NCBI GenBank assembly: GCA_947307415.1
Contig: CAMZJA010000010.1
Span: 1 to 64,000 of the forward strand
Origin: an uncultured Bacteroidales bacterium
GTDB lineage: Bacteria > Bacteroidota > Bacteroidia > Bacteroidales > F082
DNA length: 64,000 nt
Direction: 5' to 3'
The notes below the pieces were generated by a model. The model saw only the letters and a list, made by a program, of their open reading frames with translations. It searched no databases and was not told where the DNA came from. Below, one piece after another: positions 43,109 to 51,580 of this stretch (within the stretch, counting starts at the first letter, position 1; each line of letters opens with the position of its first letter). A program made the translations under genes and the position numbers.

Positions 43109-44113
43109 ATGGCAACAGAAAAAACTCAACGAATCAACACTTTCATCGCATTGGCAGTGTTAGGAATAGTAATAGCAACCGTATGTGTCATCGGCTCAAT
43201 CACTTACGGAAGGACAAGCGAGATCATGCAGGGTCAGATGGAAGTCACGGAATACCGTGTCTCCAGTAAAGTCCCAGGCAGAATTTTGGAATTCAGAGTC
43301 AAAGAAGGCCAGAAGGTGAAAGCCGGCGACACCCTCGCCATCATCGAGGCTCCTGAAGTCATGGCAAAGAAAGCCCAAGCCGAGGCCGTAAAGAGTGCCG
43401 CACAGGCTCTCAACGACAAAGCAGAAGGCGGAGCGCGCGAAGAACAGATTCAGGGTGCCTACGAACTCTGGCAGAAGTCAATCGTCAACCGCGACATCTG
43501 GGAAAAATCATTCAAACGCGTGTCGAACCTTTATAAAGAAGGTGTAGTGAGCGAACAGAAATACGACGAGACGAAGGCACAGTACGACGCTGCCGTCGCG
43601 ACAGAGAAAGCCGCTAAATCGCAGTACGACATGGCTGTGAAAGGCGCTCAGAAAGAAGACAAAGAGATGGCGGCGGCCAAGGTCGCGCAAGCCAAAGGCG
43701 CCGTCGCTGAAGTCGACTCCTACATCCACGAGACTATACTCCTCGCCTACGCTGACGGCGAGGTCACCGACATCTTCCCGCACATCGGCGAACTCGTCGG
43801 GACAGGCGCTCCTATCATGAACATCGCAATGATGGACGACATGTGGGCGACCTTCAACGTGCGCGAAGACCATCTCCGCAAGCTTCCTATCGGAAGCCGT
43901 TTCACCGCTGAGATCCCGGCCATAGGCGCAAGCGTCATCATGGAAGTCAACTACATGAAAGACAGAGGCGACTACGCCGCATGGAAAGCCACAAAACAAA
44001 CCGGACAATACGACCTCAAGACATTCGAGGTGCGCGCCGTGCCAATGGCTGAAGTTGAAGGTCTCAGACCAGGTATGACTGTCATTTACAGAGTTGGTGA
44101 GAATAAAAAATGA
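43109..44113 (+). CDS. HlyD-family periplasmic adaptor
   Basis: A 334-residue membrane-fusion protein. One N-terminal transmembrane anchor (about 10-33) is followed by a biotinyl-lipoyl-like half (VSSKVPGRILEFRVKEGQKVKAGDTLAII), a long coiled-coil hairpin (about 85-190) and the second half plus beta-barrel (FPHIGELVGTGAPIMNIAM). It links the inner-membrane permeases with the TolC-family channel. Its stop overlaps the first permease start (ATGA). Confidence 0.9.
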   Translation: MATEKTQRINTFIALAVLGIVIATVCVIGSITYGRTSEIMQGQMEVTEYRVSSKVPGRILEFRVKEGQKVKAGDTLAIIEAPEVMAKKAQAEAVKSAAQALNDKAEGGAREEQIQGAYELWQKSIVNRDIWEKSFKRVSNLYKEGVVSEQKYDETKAQYDAAVATEKAAKSQYDMAVKGAQKEDKEMAAAKVAQAKGAVAEVDSYIHETILLAYADGEVTDIFPHIGELVGTGAPIMNIAMMDDMWATFNVREDHLRKLPIGSRFTAEIPAIGASVIMEVNYMKDRGDYAAWKATKQTGQYDLKTFEVRAVPMAEVEGLRPGMTVIYRVGENKK

Positions 44114-45279
44114 ACGGATTCAAACAAGTAATAGCTATCGCGAAACGTGAGCAGAAAAGGATGCTCGCGCGAGGAATCTATACGTTCTGTATGGTCATCG
44201 CGCCTATCGTGACATTCCTTTTCTTCACCACGCTGATGGGCGAAGGTCTGCCGTCGGAGCTGCCAGCAGGCGTCGTCGACGAGGACAACACCGCTACGAC
44301 ACGCGAGGTGATACGCAACCTCGACGCATTCCAGCAAACCAACATCATCGAGCATTATCCCGATGTGGCGACGGCTCGCGAAGCTATGCAGAAAGGAAAG
44401 ATTTATTCTTTCTATTACATACCGAAAGGCACGACACAGCTCGCCATCTCGGGCAAGCAGCCGACAGTGTCGTTCTACACCGCCGCGTCGTACCTCATCC
44501 CAGGCTCGCTGGAGTACCGCGACATGAAAATGATGTCGGAATACGCTTCAGGAGCCGTCGGACGGGCAACGCTCTACGCGAAAGGTTACACCGAAGACCA
44601 GGCGATGGCGATACTACAGCCCATCAAGATGGAGATGCACGCCATCAACAACCCGAGTCTTAACTACTCTGTATATCTCAGCAACACCATCCTCCCTGGG
44701 ATCATCATGCTGCTCATCATGCAGGTTACGATTTACTCGATTTATGTGGAGCTAAAGGAAGAAACGGCAAAAGAATGGCTCGCCATGGCCGACAACGACA
44801 TCGTGAAAGCCTTGCTGGGCAAGCTGATACCTCAGATTTACACCTGGCTTCTGATGGGAATATTTTGTCTGTTCCTGCTTTACGGAGTGTGGAAATTCCC
44901 ATTGAACAGTGGAATATGGCCGATGATTCTCAACATGTTATTGTTAATCAACGCCTCACTGGCGTTCGGCGTGTTCTTCTGCGGCGCATTGCCGTCACTG
45001 CGTTGGGCTCTGAGTCTCGCCACCCTCTGGGGCGTGCTCTCTTTCCCAATCTCAGGCTTTTCGTTCCCGCAGATGGCATTCCCGGCGACGTTGAGAGGAC
45101 TGTCGTGGCTCTTCCCGCTGCGTCATTACTTCCTCATCTATGTCGACCAGGCGCTCAACGGACTGCCATTGTACTATTCATGGCTCAATATAGCCATACA
45201 AATAGCATTTATTGCTCTTCCGATAATGGTGCTTGGCAGGTTGAAGAGATTCTTACTTGAGTTCCATTATACTCATTAA
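44110..45279 (+). CDS. ABC-2 type permease, first subunit
   Basis: A 389-residue membrane protein with an N-terminal span, a periplasmic domain of about 140 residues (about 45-185) and five to six C-terminal spans, the ABC-2 (YbhS/YbhR/Wzm-like) layout. QMTIYSIYVELKEETAKEWL-like and LSLATLWGVLSFPISGFSFP segments suit the family. The partner permease follows. No ATP-binding subunit is encoded in the operon. It probably exports drugs or lipophilic compounds. Confidence 0.85.
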   Translation: MNGFKQVIAIAKREQKRMLARGIYTFCMVIAPIVTFLFFTTLMGEGLPSELPAGVVDEDNTATTREVIRNLDAFQQTNIIEHYPDVATAREAMQKGKIYSFYYIPKGTTQLAISGKQPTVSFYTAASYLIPGSLEYRDMKMMSEYASGAVGRATLYAKGYTEDQAMAILQPIKMEMHAINNPSLNYSVYLSNTILPGIIMLLIMQVTIYSIYVELKEETAKEWLAMADNDIVKALLGKLIPQIYTWLLMGIFCLFLLYGVWKFPLNSGIWPMILNMLLLINASLAFGVFFCGALPSLRWALSLATLWGVLSFPISGFSFPQMAFPATLRGLSWLFPLRHYFLIYVDQALNGLPLYYSWLNIAIQIAFIALPIMVLGRLKRFLLEFHYTH

Positions 45280-45289
45280 ACTATTGATT

Positions 45290-46456
45290 ATGAAATGGTT
45301 AAGAAATATTATTGAAGTCTGGGCTTATGAAATGAGATGCGCGTTGCTCGACGAAGGCGTGGTCGTCTTCTTCATCATTGTGCCGTTATTATACCCGCTT
45401 CTTTACGCATATCTTTATAATCACGAGAGTGTTCGCGAGGTGCCGACAGTGGTCGTCGATAACAGCCATTCGCAGATGAGCCGTGAGTTCGTGCGCCGTG
45501 TGGATGCCTCCGCCGACGTGCAGATAATCTCGCATTGCCAAGATCTCGAAGAAGCAAAGGAGATGATTCATCATCGCGACGCCTACTGCCTGATTTATAT
45601 CCCGAAAGAATTCGAGAAAGACATTGCCGAGATGCGTCAGACTACAGTACAGCTTTACTCCGACATGAGCGGACTGCTTTACTACAAAGCCGTTTTGAGC
45701 AGCTGCACCGAGGTTTCGCTCGACATGAACAAAGAGATAAAAGCCTCAAGGATACCTGGCGCTACAGAGCAGCAAATCTCAGCATTCCAATATCCTATCG
45801 AGTACAAATATGTCCCGATGTTCAACACACAAAGCGGATTCGCCACCTTCCTCATCCCCGCTGTCTTGATGATGATAATCCAGCAGACAATGGTCTTGGG
45901 CGTCGGCATGATGGCTGGCGAGGAACGCGAAAAGGTGCGCAAGAAAATAGCTGAGCCGCATATTATCGGTAAAAATCCGAGCGAGGTGCTTGTAGGAAAA
46001 TCGACCGTCATCTTCACCATCTATGTGATGGTGGCTGTGTATCTCGTGTGCATAGTGCCGTCGCTGTTCGACCTTATTCACATCTGGAAATGGCAGACAT
46101 TGCTGGCATTTATGGTGCCTTACATAGCGGCATGTGTGTTCTTCAGCATATCAATTTCATCAATAGCGCACGACAGGGAGTCGTTCATCATTATGTTTGT
46201 GTTCCTCTCCATCCCGTTGCTGTTTGCCAGCGGAATCTCGTGGCCGGCGAGCAACATACCTATCTTCTGGAAAGGATTCTCGTGGCTCTTCCCTTCCACT
46301 TTCGGAGTGAATGGCTACGTGAGAATCACCGAGATGGGCGCCAGCCTAGTCGACGTGCAACACGAAATCAACATGCTGTGGATCCAGACGATAGTCTACG
46401 GTGGCATTTCATATCTTGTCTACAAGAGAACCTATGGAAAACAACTCTGGGCGTAA
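45290..46456 (+). CDS. ABC-2 type permease, second subunit
   Basis: A 388-residue paralogue of the first permease with the same layout: N-terminal span (FFIIVPLLYPLLYAYLY), periplasmic domain and about six C-terminal spans (FLIPAVLMMIIQQTMVLGVG, FLSIPLLFASGISWPA). I place the start at the ATG at 45290, 10 bases after the first permease ends; the longer frame begins with a TTG inside the upstream gene. It is the last gene of the export operon; an ATPase must come from elsewhere. Confidence 0.85.
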   Translation: MKWLRNIIEVWAYEMRCALLDEGVVVFFIIVPLLYPLLYAYLYNHESVREVPTVVVDNSHSQMSREFVRRVDASADVQIISHCQDLEEAKEMIHHRDAYCLIYIPKEFEKDIAEMRQTTVQLYSDMSGLLYYKAVLSSCTEVSLDMNKEIKASRIPGATEQQISAFQYPIEYKYVPMFNTQSGFATFLIPAVLMMIIQQTMVLGVGMMAGEEREKVRKKIAEPHIIGKNPSEVLVGKSTVIFTIYVMVAVYLVCIVPSLFDLIHIWKWQTLLAFMVPYIAACVFFSISISSIAHDRESFIIMFVFLSIPLLFASGISWPASNIPIFWKGFSWLFPSTFGVNGYVRITEMGASLVDVQHEINMLWIQTIVYGGISYLVYKRTYGKQLWA

Positions 46457-46478
46457 TTTTTTTTGAAAAAAATATTTT

Positions 46479-46503
46479 TTTGAAGAAAAAACGATTATCT
46501 TTG
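46479..46503 (+). promoter_or_regulatory. Promoter of the DUF3276 gene
   Basis: TATCTTTG (46496-46503) with TTTG (46479-46482) at -33-like spacing, 33 bases before the ATG. Confidence 0.6.
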
Positions 46504-46536
46504 CATCGAATTCTTTAACATCAAAATAGGAATAGT

Positions 46537-46896
46537 ATGGAAGAAAATGAAAAGATGAACAATCGTGAGGAATTGTTTTCGAGACCGGTACGTGCAGGAA
46601 AACGCACCTACTTTTTCGATGTGAAAGCAACAAGAGGTGACGAGAAATACATCACCATCACCGAGAGCAAGCGCCGCTTCAGCAATGAGCAGAACCGCTT
46701 CTTCTATGAGAAACACAAGATTTTCCTTTACAAGGAAGACTTTGAGAAATTCGCCAACGCCCTTAAGGAAACCCTGAATTTCATCGAAACAGGCGAATAT
46801 CCTGAAGGCTACTTCGACGAACCTAAAGTCTACGAAGGTCACGATGACGCCGAAATGAAAGACGATGTCGATGACTGGTTCAATGACGTCAAATAA
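46537..46896 (+). CDS. DUF3276 family PUR-domain protein
   Basis: A 119-residue protein whose core (RPVRAGKRTYFFDVKATRG, then YITITESKRRF and EKHKIFLYKEDFEKFANAL) matches the Bacteroidetes-typical DUF3276/PUR-alpha fold, which binds single-stranded nucleic acids. The C-terminal 30 residues are acidic (HDDAEMKDDVDDWFNDVK). It has its own promoter and is followed by a GTTAAA-type heptad array. Its nucleic-acid target is unknown. Confidence 0.88.
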   Translation: MEENEKMNNREELFSRPVRAGKRTYFFDVKATRGDEKYITITESKRRFSNEQNRFFYEKHKIFLYKEDFEKFANALKETLNFIETGEYPEGYFDEPKVYEGHDDAEMKDDVDDWFNDVK

Positions 46897-46913
46897 AAAA
46901 GATAGTTATCTTA

Positions 46914-46999
46914 GTTAAACGATTAAGAGTTAAAGGTTAAAAGAGGGATTTTCGATTATACGGAGATTCCTCTTTTAACTTTTCTCTTTTAACTTTTAA
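46914..46999. repeat. Palindromic heptad array, GTTAAA type
   Basis: Left arm gttaaac, gattaag, agttaaa, ggttaaa (46914-46941). Right arm cttttaa, cttttct, cttttaa, cttttaa (46972-46999). An 11-bp perfect core stem (46936-46946 with 46969-46979) brackets a 22-base loop. It lies between DUF3276 and parA and probably also works as terminator. Confidence 0.8.
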
Positions 47000-47050
47000 C
47001 CAAAAACAAATTTTACAAAAAAATCCTGCTATAATCATAAAATTTTTCCG

Positions 47051-47058
47051 TATCTTTG
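47051..47058 (+). promoter_or_regulatory. Promoter box of the parA operon
   Basis: TATCTTTG, an exact TAnnTTTG box, 30 bases before the parA ATG at 47089. Confidence 0.6.
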
Positions 47059-47088
47059 TACGTTTAAATTAAATATAATTTTTTGACA

Positions 47089-47874
47089 ATGGGAAAGATT
47101 ATCGCGATAGCAAATCAGAAGGGCGGTGTAGGCAAAACGACCACCGCGATAAACCTGGCGGCAAGTCTGGCGGTGTTGGAACACAAGACGTTACTCATCG
47201 ATGCCGATCCGCAGGCAAACTCCACCTCGGGTGTGGGCTTTGACCCGAAAGAAATCGACGCAAGCATCTACGAATGCATCATCGACAAGCTCGACCCACG
47301 CACCATCATCAAGGAGACGGAGACGCCTAACCTCTACCTTCTGCCGGCACACATCGACCTCGTGGGAGCGGAAATTGAAATCATCAACATACCGCAACGC
47401 GAACAGATGATGCGCAACTGCCTCGCGCCTATCAGAGACGAATACGACTTCATCATCATCGACTGCTCGCCGTCGCTGGGTCTCATAACCGTGAACTCTC
47501 TCACCGCCGCCGACTCAGTCATCATCCCGGTGCAATGTCAGTATTTCGCTCTCGAAGGCCTCGGCAAACTGCTTAACACCATCAAGATTGTGCAGTCGCG
47601 CTTCAACCCCGACCTCGACATCGAAGGCATTTTGCTCACCATGTTCGACAGCCGCACACGTATCTCGAAACAGGTCGTCGACGAGGTTAAAACACACTTC
47701 CAGTCGATGGTCTTCGACACCATTATCAACGTCAACACACGTCTAAGCGAGGCGCCAAGCTATGGCCAAACCATCATCATGCACGACGCGGCAAGCACCG
47801 GAGCAATCAACTACCTCAACCTCGCAAGAGAGCTTTTAGAACGCAACAACATTGAAAATGACAGCACAAAATAA
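47089..47874 (+). CDS. parA: Chromosome-partitioning ATPase ParA (Soj)
   Basis: A 261-residue ParA/MinD-type ATPase acting in chromosome segregation with ParB. KGGVGKTT (about 10-17) is the deviant Walker A and IIIDCSPSLG the Walker B; PVQCQYFALEGLGKL is the usual signature. I place the start at ATG 47089 rather than the in-frame TTG 6 bases earlier. The parB start lies 17 bases inside its 3' end, so they are coupled. The operon continues with a DUF5683 protein, dapB, lepB, ftsK, a lolA-like gene and a glycosyltransferase. Confidence 0.95.
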   Translation: MGKIIAIANQKGGVGKTTTAINLAASLAVLEHKTLLIDADPQANSTSGVGFDPKEIDASIYECIIDKLDPRTIIKETETPNLYLLPAHIDLVGAEIEIINIPQREQMMRNCLAPIRDEYDFIIIDCSPSLGLITVNSLTAADSVIIPVQCQYFALEGLGKLLNTIKIVQSRFNPDLDIEGILLTMFDSRTRISKQVVDEVKTHFQSMVFDTIINVNTRLSEAPSYGQTIIMHDAASTGAINYLNLARELLERNNIENDSTK

Positions 47875-48742
47875 AAACAGAGGACTCGGTCGCGGACTCG
47901 ACGCCATACTGCAAAGCCCTGAGACGGACATCACCTCCGCCGACATATCAGGCAACTACGTGGCGGGCGCCATAGCACAGATCGAAATCGACAAAATCGA
48001 GACAAACCCATTCCAACCGAGAACAGATTTCGACGAGACAGCGCTCAACGAGTTATCTGAATCGATTAAAAATCAAGGAGTTATACAGCCAGTCACAGTG
48101 CGTAAGATGGGCTACGACAAATATCAGCTCATCTCAGGCGAACGCCGTCTGCGCGCATCGAAAATGGCCGGACTGAAGACTATCCCGGTATTCATCCGCG
48201 TGGCAAACGACGAGCAGATGCTGGAGATGGCGCTCATCGAGAACATTCATCGCGAGAACCTCAACGCCATCGAGGTGGCTATATCTTACCAACGTCTCAT
48301 CGAAGAATGCAAGCTCACCCAAGACCAACTAAGCGAGAAAGTGGGCAAAGACCGCTCAACAGTGGCTAATTTCCTGAGGCTGTTAAAGTTACCAGCCGAG
48401 ATACAAATCGCCATCCGCGACGGATATATCACGATGGGACACGCTAGAGCCTTGGTCAACATCGCCGACAAGGCAAAACAACTCATCCTTTTGAAACGCA
48501 TAATCGACGAAGACCTTAGCGTGCGTCAAGTGGAGCTTATGGTGCGCGAGAAAGTCACTGTCAAAAAACAGCAAAACGTCATCCCTGAAAGCTTTAAGAT
48601 TCAAGCTGATACGCTGTCGAAAGCTTTGAAAATGGGCGTGAAAGTCAATCGCGACAGCAAAGGGAAAGGCTCCCTTACCATCAGCTTCAAAAACGATGAG
48701 GAATTTGAAAAACTGATTGATTTCATCAATAAAGGCAATTGA
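47858..48742 (+). CDS. parB: Chromosome-partitioning protein ParB
   Basis: A 294-residue parS-binding CTPase-type protein. NPFQPRTDFDE starts the ParB/Srx domain, followed by GERRLRASKMAGL (the CTP-binding GERRxRA motif) and ALIENIHRENLNAIE. A helix-turn-helix lies at about 145-185 (KDRSTVANFLRLLKLP). The C-terminal 40 residues are the dimerisation part. Start ATG at 47858, inside the end of parA. No consensus parS site was seen by eye in the window. Confidence 0.94.
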   Translation: MTAQNKNRGLGRGLDAILQSPETDITSADISGNYVAGAIAQIEIDKIETNPFQPRTDFDETALNELSESIKNQGVIQPVTVRKMGYDKYQLISGERRLRASKMAGLKTIPVFIRVANDEQMLEMALIENIHRENLNAIEVAISYQRLIEECKLTQDQLSEKVGKDRSTVANFLRLLKLPAEIQIAIRDGYITMGHARALVNIADKAKQLILLKRIIDEDLSVRQVELMVREKVTVKKQQNVIPESFKIQADTLSKALKMGVKVNRDSKGKGSLTISFKNDEEFEKLIDFINKGN

Positions 48743-48744
48743 AA

Positions 48745-49335
48745 ATGAAGAAGTTGTGGCTGTTTATCCTGTTTTTGACCCTTGCCTCGCCTATAGTGCG
48801 GGCGCAAGACACCCTCATTTTGAAACAGGACAAACCCGTCGAGACCGTCACGGTGAAAAACCGCAAACACAGTCCGAAGAAAGCCACCTGGCTAGCCTTG
48901 ATACCTGGAGCCGGACAGGCATACAATCATAAATTCTGGAAGATGCCTATAGTGTACGCCGGATTCGGAGCCACCGGATTCTTCGCAATAAGAAACGCCA
49001 ACGACTATCACCTTTATCGCGACGCTTTCGATTACAAAACAGGTGTACATACCGATGTAAGCGAGGCGGCAAAGGAAGAAGCGGCAAAATATACCGAGGA
49101 CAACCTCATAACCTTGCGCGACTACTATCGCAGCAACATGGAGCTGTGTTGGATACTCACCGCCGCATGGTACATCATCCAGATAATCGACGCCAACGTC
49201 GACGCGCATTTCTTCTACTACGACGTGAGCGACGATCTGACATTACAGATTGAACCTCAATGGAATACAATAGCTTACGATAATACATTGGGATACGGAA
49301 ACAACATTGGGCTGACATTAAAACTGAATTTTTAA
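48745..49335 (+). CDS. DUF5683 domain protein
   Basis: A 196-residue secreted or membrane-associated protein with signal peptide (LWLFILFLTLASPIVRAQ). The region SPKKATWLALIPGAGQAYNHKFW is the DUF5683 mark, followed by two hydrophobic segments (GFGATGFFAIRNAN and ELCWILTAAWYIIQIID). The function is unknown; in many Bacteroidetes this gene sits exactly here, after parAB, and is presumed envelope-related. It overlaps the parB end closely (start 3 bases after the stop). Confidence 0.85.
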   Translation: MKKLWLFILFLTLASPIVRAQDTLILKQDKPVETVTVKNRKHSPKKATWLALIPGAGQAYNHKFWKMPIVYAGFGATGFFAIRNANDYHLYRDAFDYKTGVHTDVSEAAKEEAAKYTEDNLITLRDYYRSNMELCWILTAAWYIIQIIDANVDAHFFYYDVSDDLTLQIEPQWNTIAYDNTLGYGNNIGLTLKLNF

Positions 49336-49340
49336 ACGTC

Positions 49341-50063
49341 ATGAAGATAGTCATTCTAGGATACGGCAAAATGGGACACGAAGTGGAACAGATAGCTCTG
49401 CAACGTGGACATGAAGTGGCGTATCACATTGATACCGAAGAAGAGTGGAACGAGAACATCGACGGCATAGCTGAATGCGACGTCGTGATAGAATTCAGCA
49501 CCCCAGCCACCGCAATCGCTAACATCGAGAAGTGTTTCGAACAAAGAATACCTATAGTTGTAGGCACCACAGGCTGGTACAACAACCTCGACGACATCCG
49601 CAAACGCTGCGACGACGAATGTCAGACGCTATTTTACGCCCCGAACTTCAGCATCGGCATGAATTTTGTGTTCAAGCTCAACAAAGAGATGGCTGAATTT
49701 GCACAAAAATATGATTATCAGTTAGATATCACCGAGACACATCACATTCATAAGCTCGACAAGCCCAGCGGAACAGCCGTGAAACTTGCCGAAGACATCA
49801 TACAAAACAACAACAACTACGATTATTGGATGCTTGACGACAACATCGACTGCCCGAGCTGCAACGATAAAATGTTGAGAATCAATTCGATAAGAGAAGG
49901 CGAAGTATTCGGCATCCATGAAATCAAGGCTTTGTCCGACCACGACGAGATAACACTGCGTCACGAGGCGTTCAGCCGTAAAGGGTTCGCCACCGGCGCC
50001 GTCATCGCCGCTGAATTCATACAAAATAAAAAAGGAATTTATACAATGAAAGATTTGCTATGA
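49341..50063 (+). CDS. dapB: 4-hydroxy-tetrahydrodipicolinate reductase
   Basis: A 240-residue NAD(P)H-dependent enzyme of the lysine/diaminopimelate pathway. ILGYGKMGHEVEQIALQRGH is the Rossmann start with GYGKMG, VVGTTGWY the cofactor region, and TETHHIHKLDKPSGTAVKLA holds the catalytic His pair and the KxDxPSGT signature. It supplies meso-diaminopimelate for peptidoglycan. The lepB start overlaps its stop by 4 bases. Confidence 0.95.
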   Translation: MKIVILGYGKMGHEVEQIALQRGHEVAYHIDTEEEWNENIDGIAECDVVIEFSTPATAIANIEKCFEQRIPIVVGTTGWYNNLDDIRKRCDDECQTLFYAPNFSIGMNFVFKLNKEMAEFAQKYDYQLDITETHHIHKLDKPSGTAVKLAEDIIQNNNNYDYWMLDDNIDCPSCNDKMLRINSIREGEVFGIHEIKALSDHDEITLRHEAFSRKGFATGAVIAAEFIQNKKGIYTMKDLL

Positions 50064-51574
50064 ACATGCTAATAACAATATTTCTTCTGCCGCTGATATT
50101 CTCTTTCTGTGCGGCATTCTGCTACAAATTCTACGAGGGCGCAGGCTACAAAAAAACCGACGCTTTCATACCATATTACAACCTTTACATACTGGCGAAA
50201 ATAATCGGCTGGAATAAATGGTGGAACTATTGCTTCCTGATATTCCCGTACCTCAATATGTTCATGGCGTTTCTGATGTTCATCGAGCTGGCGAAATGCT
50301 ACAACCGTTTCAACTTCGGCGAAGTTTTGGCGGCAGGATTCTTCCCTTACATCTACTTCCCCGTCATGAGCGGCAAAAATCTCGAATACCACGACCCCAA
50401 AACCACCGTCCGCCCTCCTAAAGGCTGGGTGCGCGACTGGCTCGACGCCATCCTGTGGGCTGTATTCGCCGCCTTGATTATCAGAACCTTCCTGTTCGAA
50501 ATGTACACCATCCCGTCGTCAAGTATGGAAAGTACCCTCATGACCGGCGACTATCTCCTTGTGAGCAAGATAGGCTACGGACCACGTTTCCCCAACACCC
50601 CTATCTCCTTCCCATTCGTGCATCACACCCTGCCATGGTCAAAAACAGCAAAGTCATATATCGAATGGCCTCAGGTAGGCTATTGGCGCTTGCCGGGCTT
50701 CACTAGCATCAAACGCAACGACCCAATAGTGTTCAACTTCCCCGCAGGCGACACCGTGAGCGAGGTTTATCAAAGCAATATCACTTATTATCAATTAGTT
50801 AGAAAATATGGAAGAGATCGCGTCAACAACGACAAGATTAATTTCGGTAATATCATCACCCGCCCTGTCGACAAACGCGAGAACTACGTGAAACGCCTCA
50901 TCGCAATGCCTGGCGACGAACTGCAAATCATCGACGGTATCGTCTATATCAATGGCGAAATGGGATTCCAACCGCCTCACATGCAACACAACTATCTCGT
51001 TAAGATTAACGGTAACAACTTGAATCCCAAGACATTAGAAAAATTCAGCATCTATGAGGGCTACAGAACGCCAGTGGCAAATGAGTTCATCCTTAATATG
51101 AGCGCCGCGACAGCCGAAGAATTCGGCAAACAGCCATTCGTACTGGAGGTCACAAGAATCATAACACCGGCAGGAGAAGATATTTCACAAGAAATTTTCC
51201 CTAACGACACCGTGCACTTCAAATGGAATGTCGATAATTTCGGACCTATCGTCATACCTCAAAAAGGCGCTACTGTGAAAATCAATCCCGAAAACATCGC
51301 TCTCTACGAACGCTGCATCACCGCATACGAGCATAACGACTTGAAAGTCAAGGATAATAAGATCTTCATCAATGGAAAAGAAACCGACGAATATACTTTC
51401 GCAATGAATTATTACTGGATGATGGGCGACAACCGTCATAACTCTCAAGACGCGCGTTTCTGGGGTTACGTACCTGAAGATCACATCGTCGGAAAACCGC
51501 TATTTGTTTGGTTCTCAAAGGATAACACTTACGGAAAGATTCGTTGGAACAGATTTTTCAAATTTCCAAAATAA
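50060..51574 (+). CDS. lepB: Signal peptidase I, extended form
   Basis: A 504-residue enzyme removing signal peptides from exported proteins. The first 110 residues form a membrane module of several spans not found in short SPases. A further span (about 128-146) anchors the peptidase domain. Ser155 (SSSMEST) and Lys278 (YVKRLIAMPGDE) are the catalytic dyad, and GDNRHNSQDARFWG is the conserved box E. An insert of about 100 residues separates boxes D and E. The ATG overlaps the dapB stop (ATGA). It is membrane-bound with the active site on the periplasmic side. Confidence 0.93.
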   Translation: MNMLITIFLLPLIFSFCAAFCYKFYEGAGYKKTDAFIPYYNLYILAKIIGWNKWWNYCFLIFPYLNMFMAFLMFIELAKCYNRFNFGEVLAAGFFPYIYFPVMSGKNLEYHDPKTTVRPPKGWVRDWLDAILWAVFAALIIRTFLFEMYTIPSSSMESTLMTGDYLLVSKIGYGPRFPNTPISFPFVHHTLPWSKTAKSYIEWPQVGYWRLPGFTSIKRNDPIVFNFPAGDTVSEVYQSNITYYQLVRKYGRDRVNNDKINFGNIITRPVDKRENYVKRLIAMPGDELQIIDGIVYINGEMGFQPPHMQHNYLVKINGNNLNPKTLEKFSIYEGYRTPVANEFILNMSAATAEEFGKQPFVLEVTRIITPAGEDISQEIFPNDTVHFKWNVDNFGPIVIPQKGATVKINPENIALYERCITAYEHNDLKVKDNKIFINGKETDEYTFAMNYYWMMGDNRHNSQDARFWGYVPEDHIVGKPLFVWFSKDNTYGKIRWNRFFKFPK

Positions 51575-51580
51575 TTGAAA

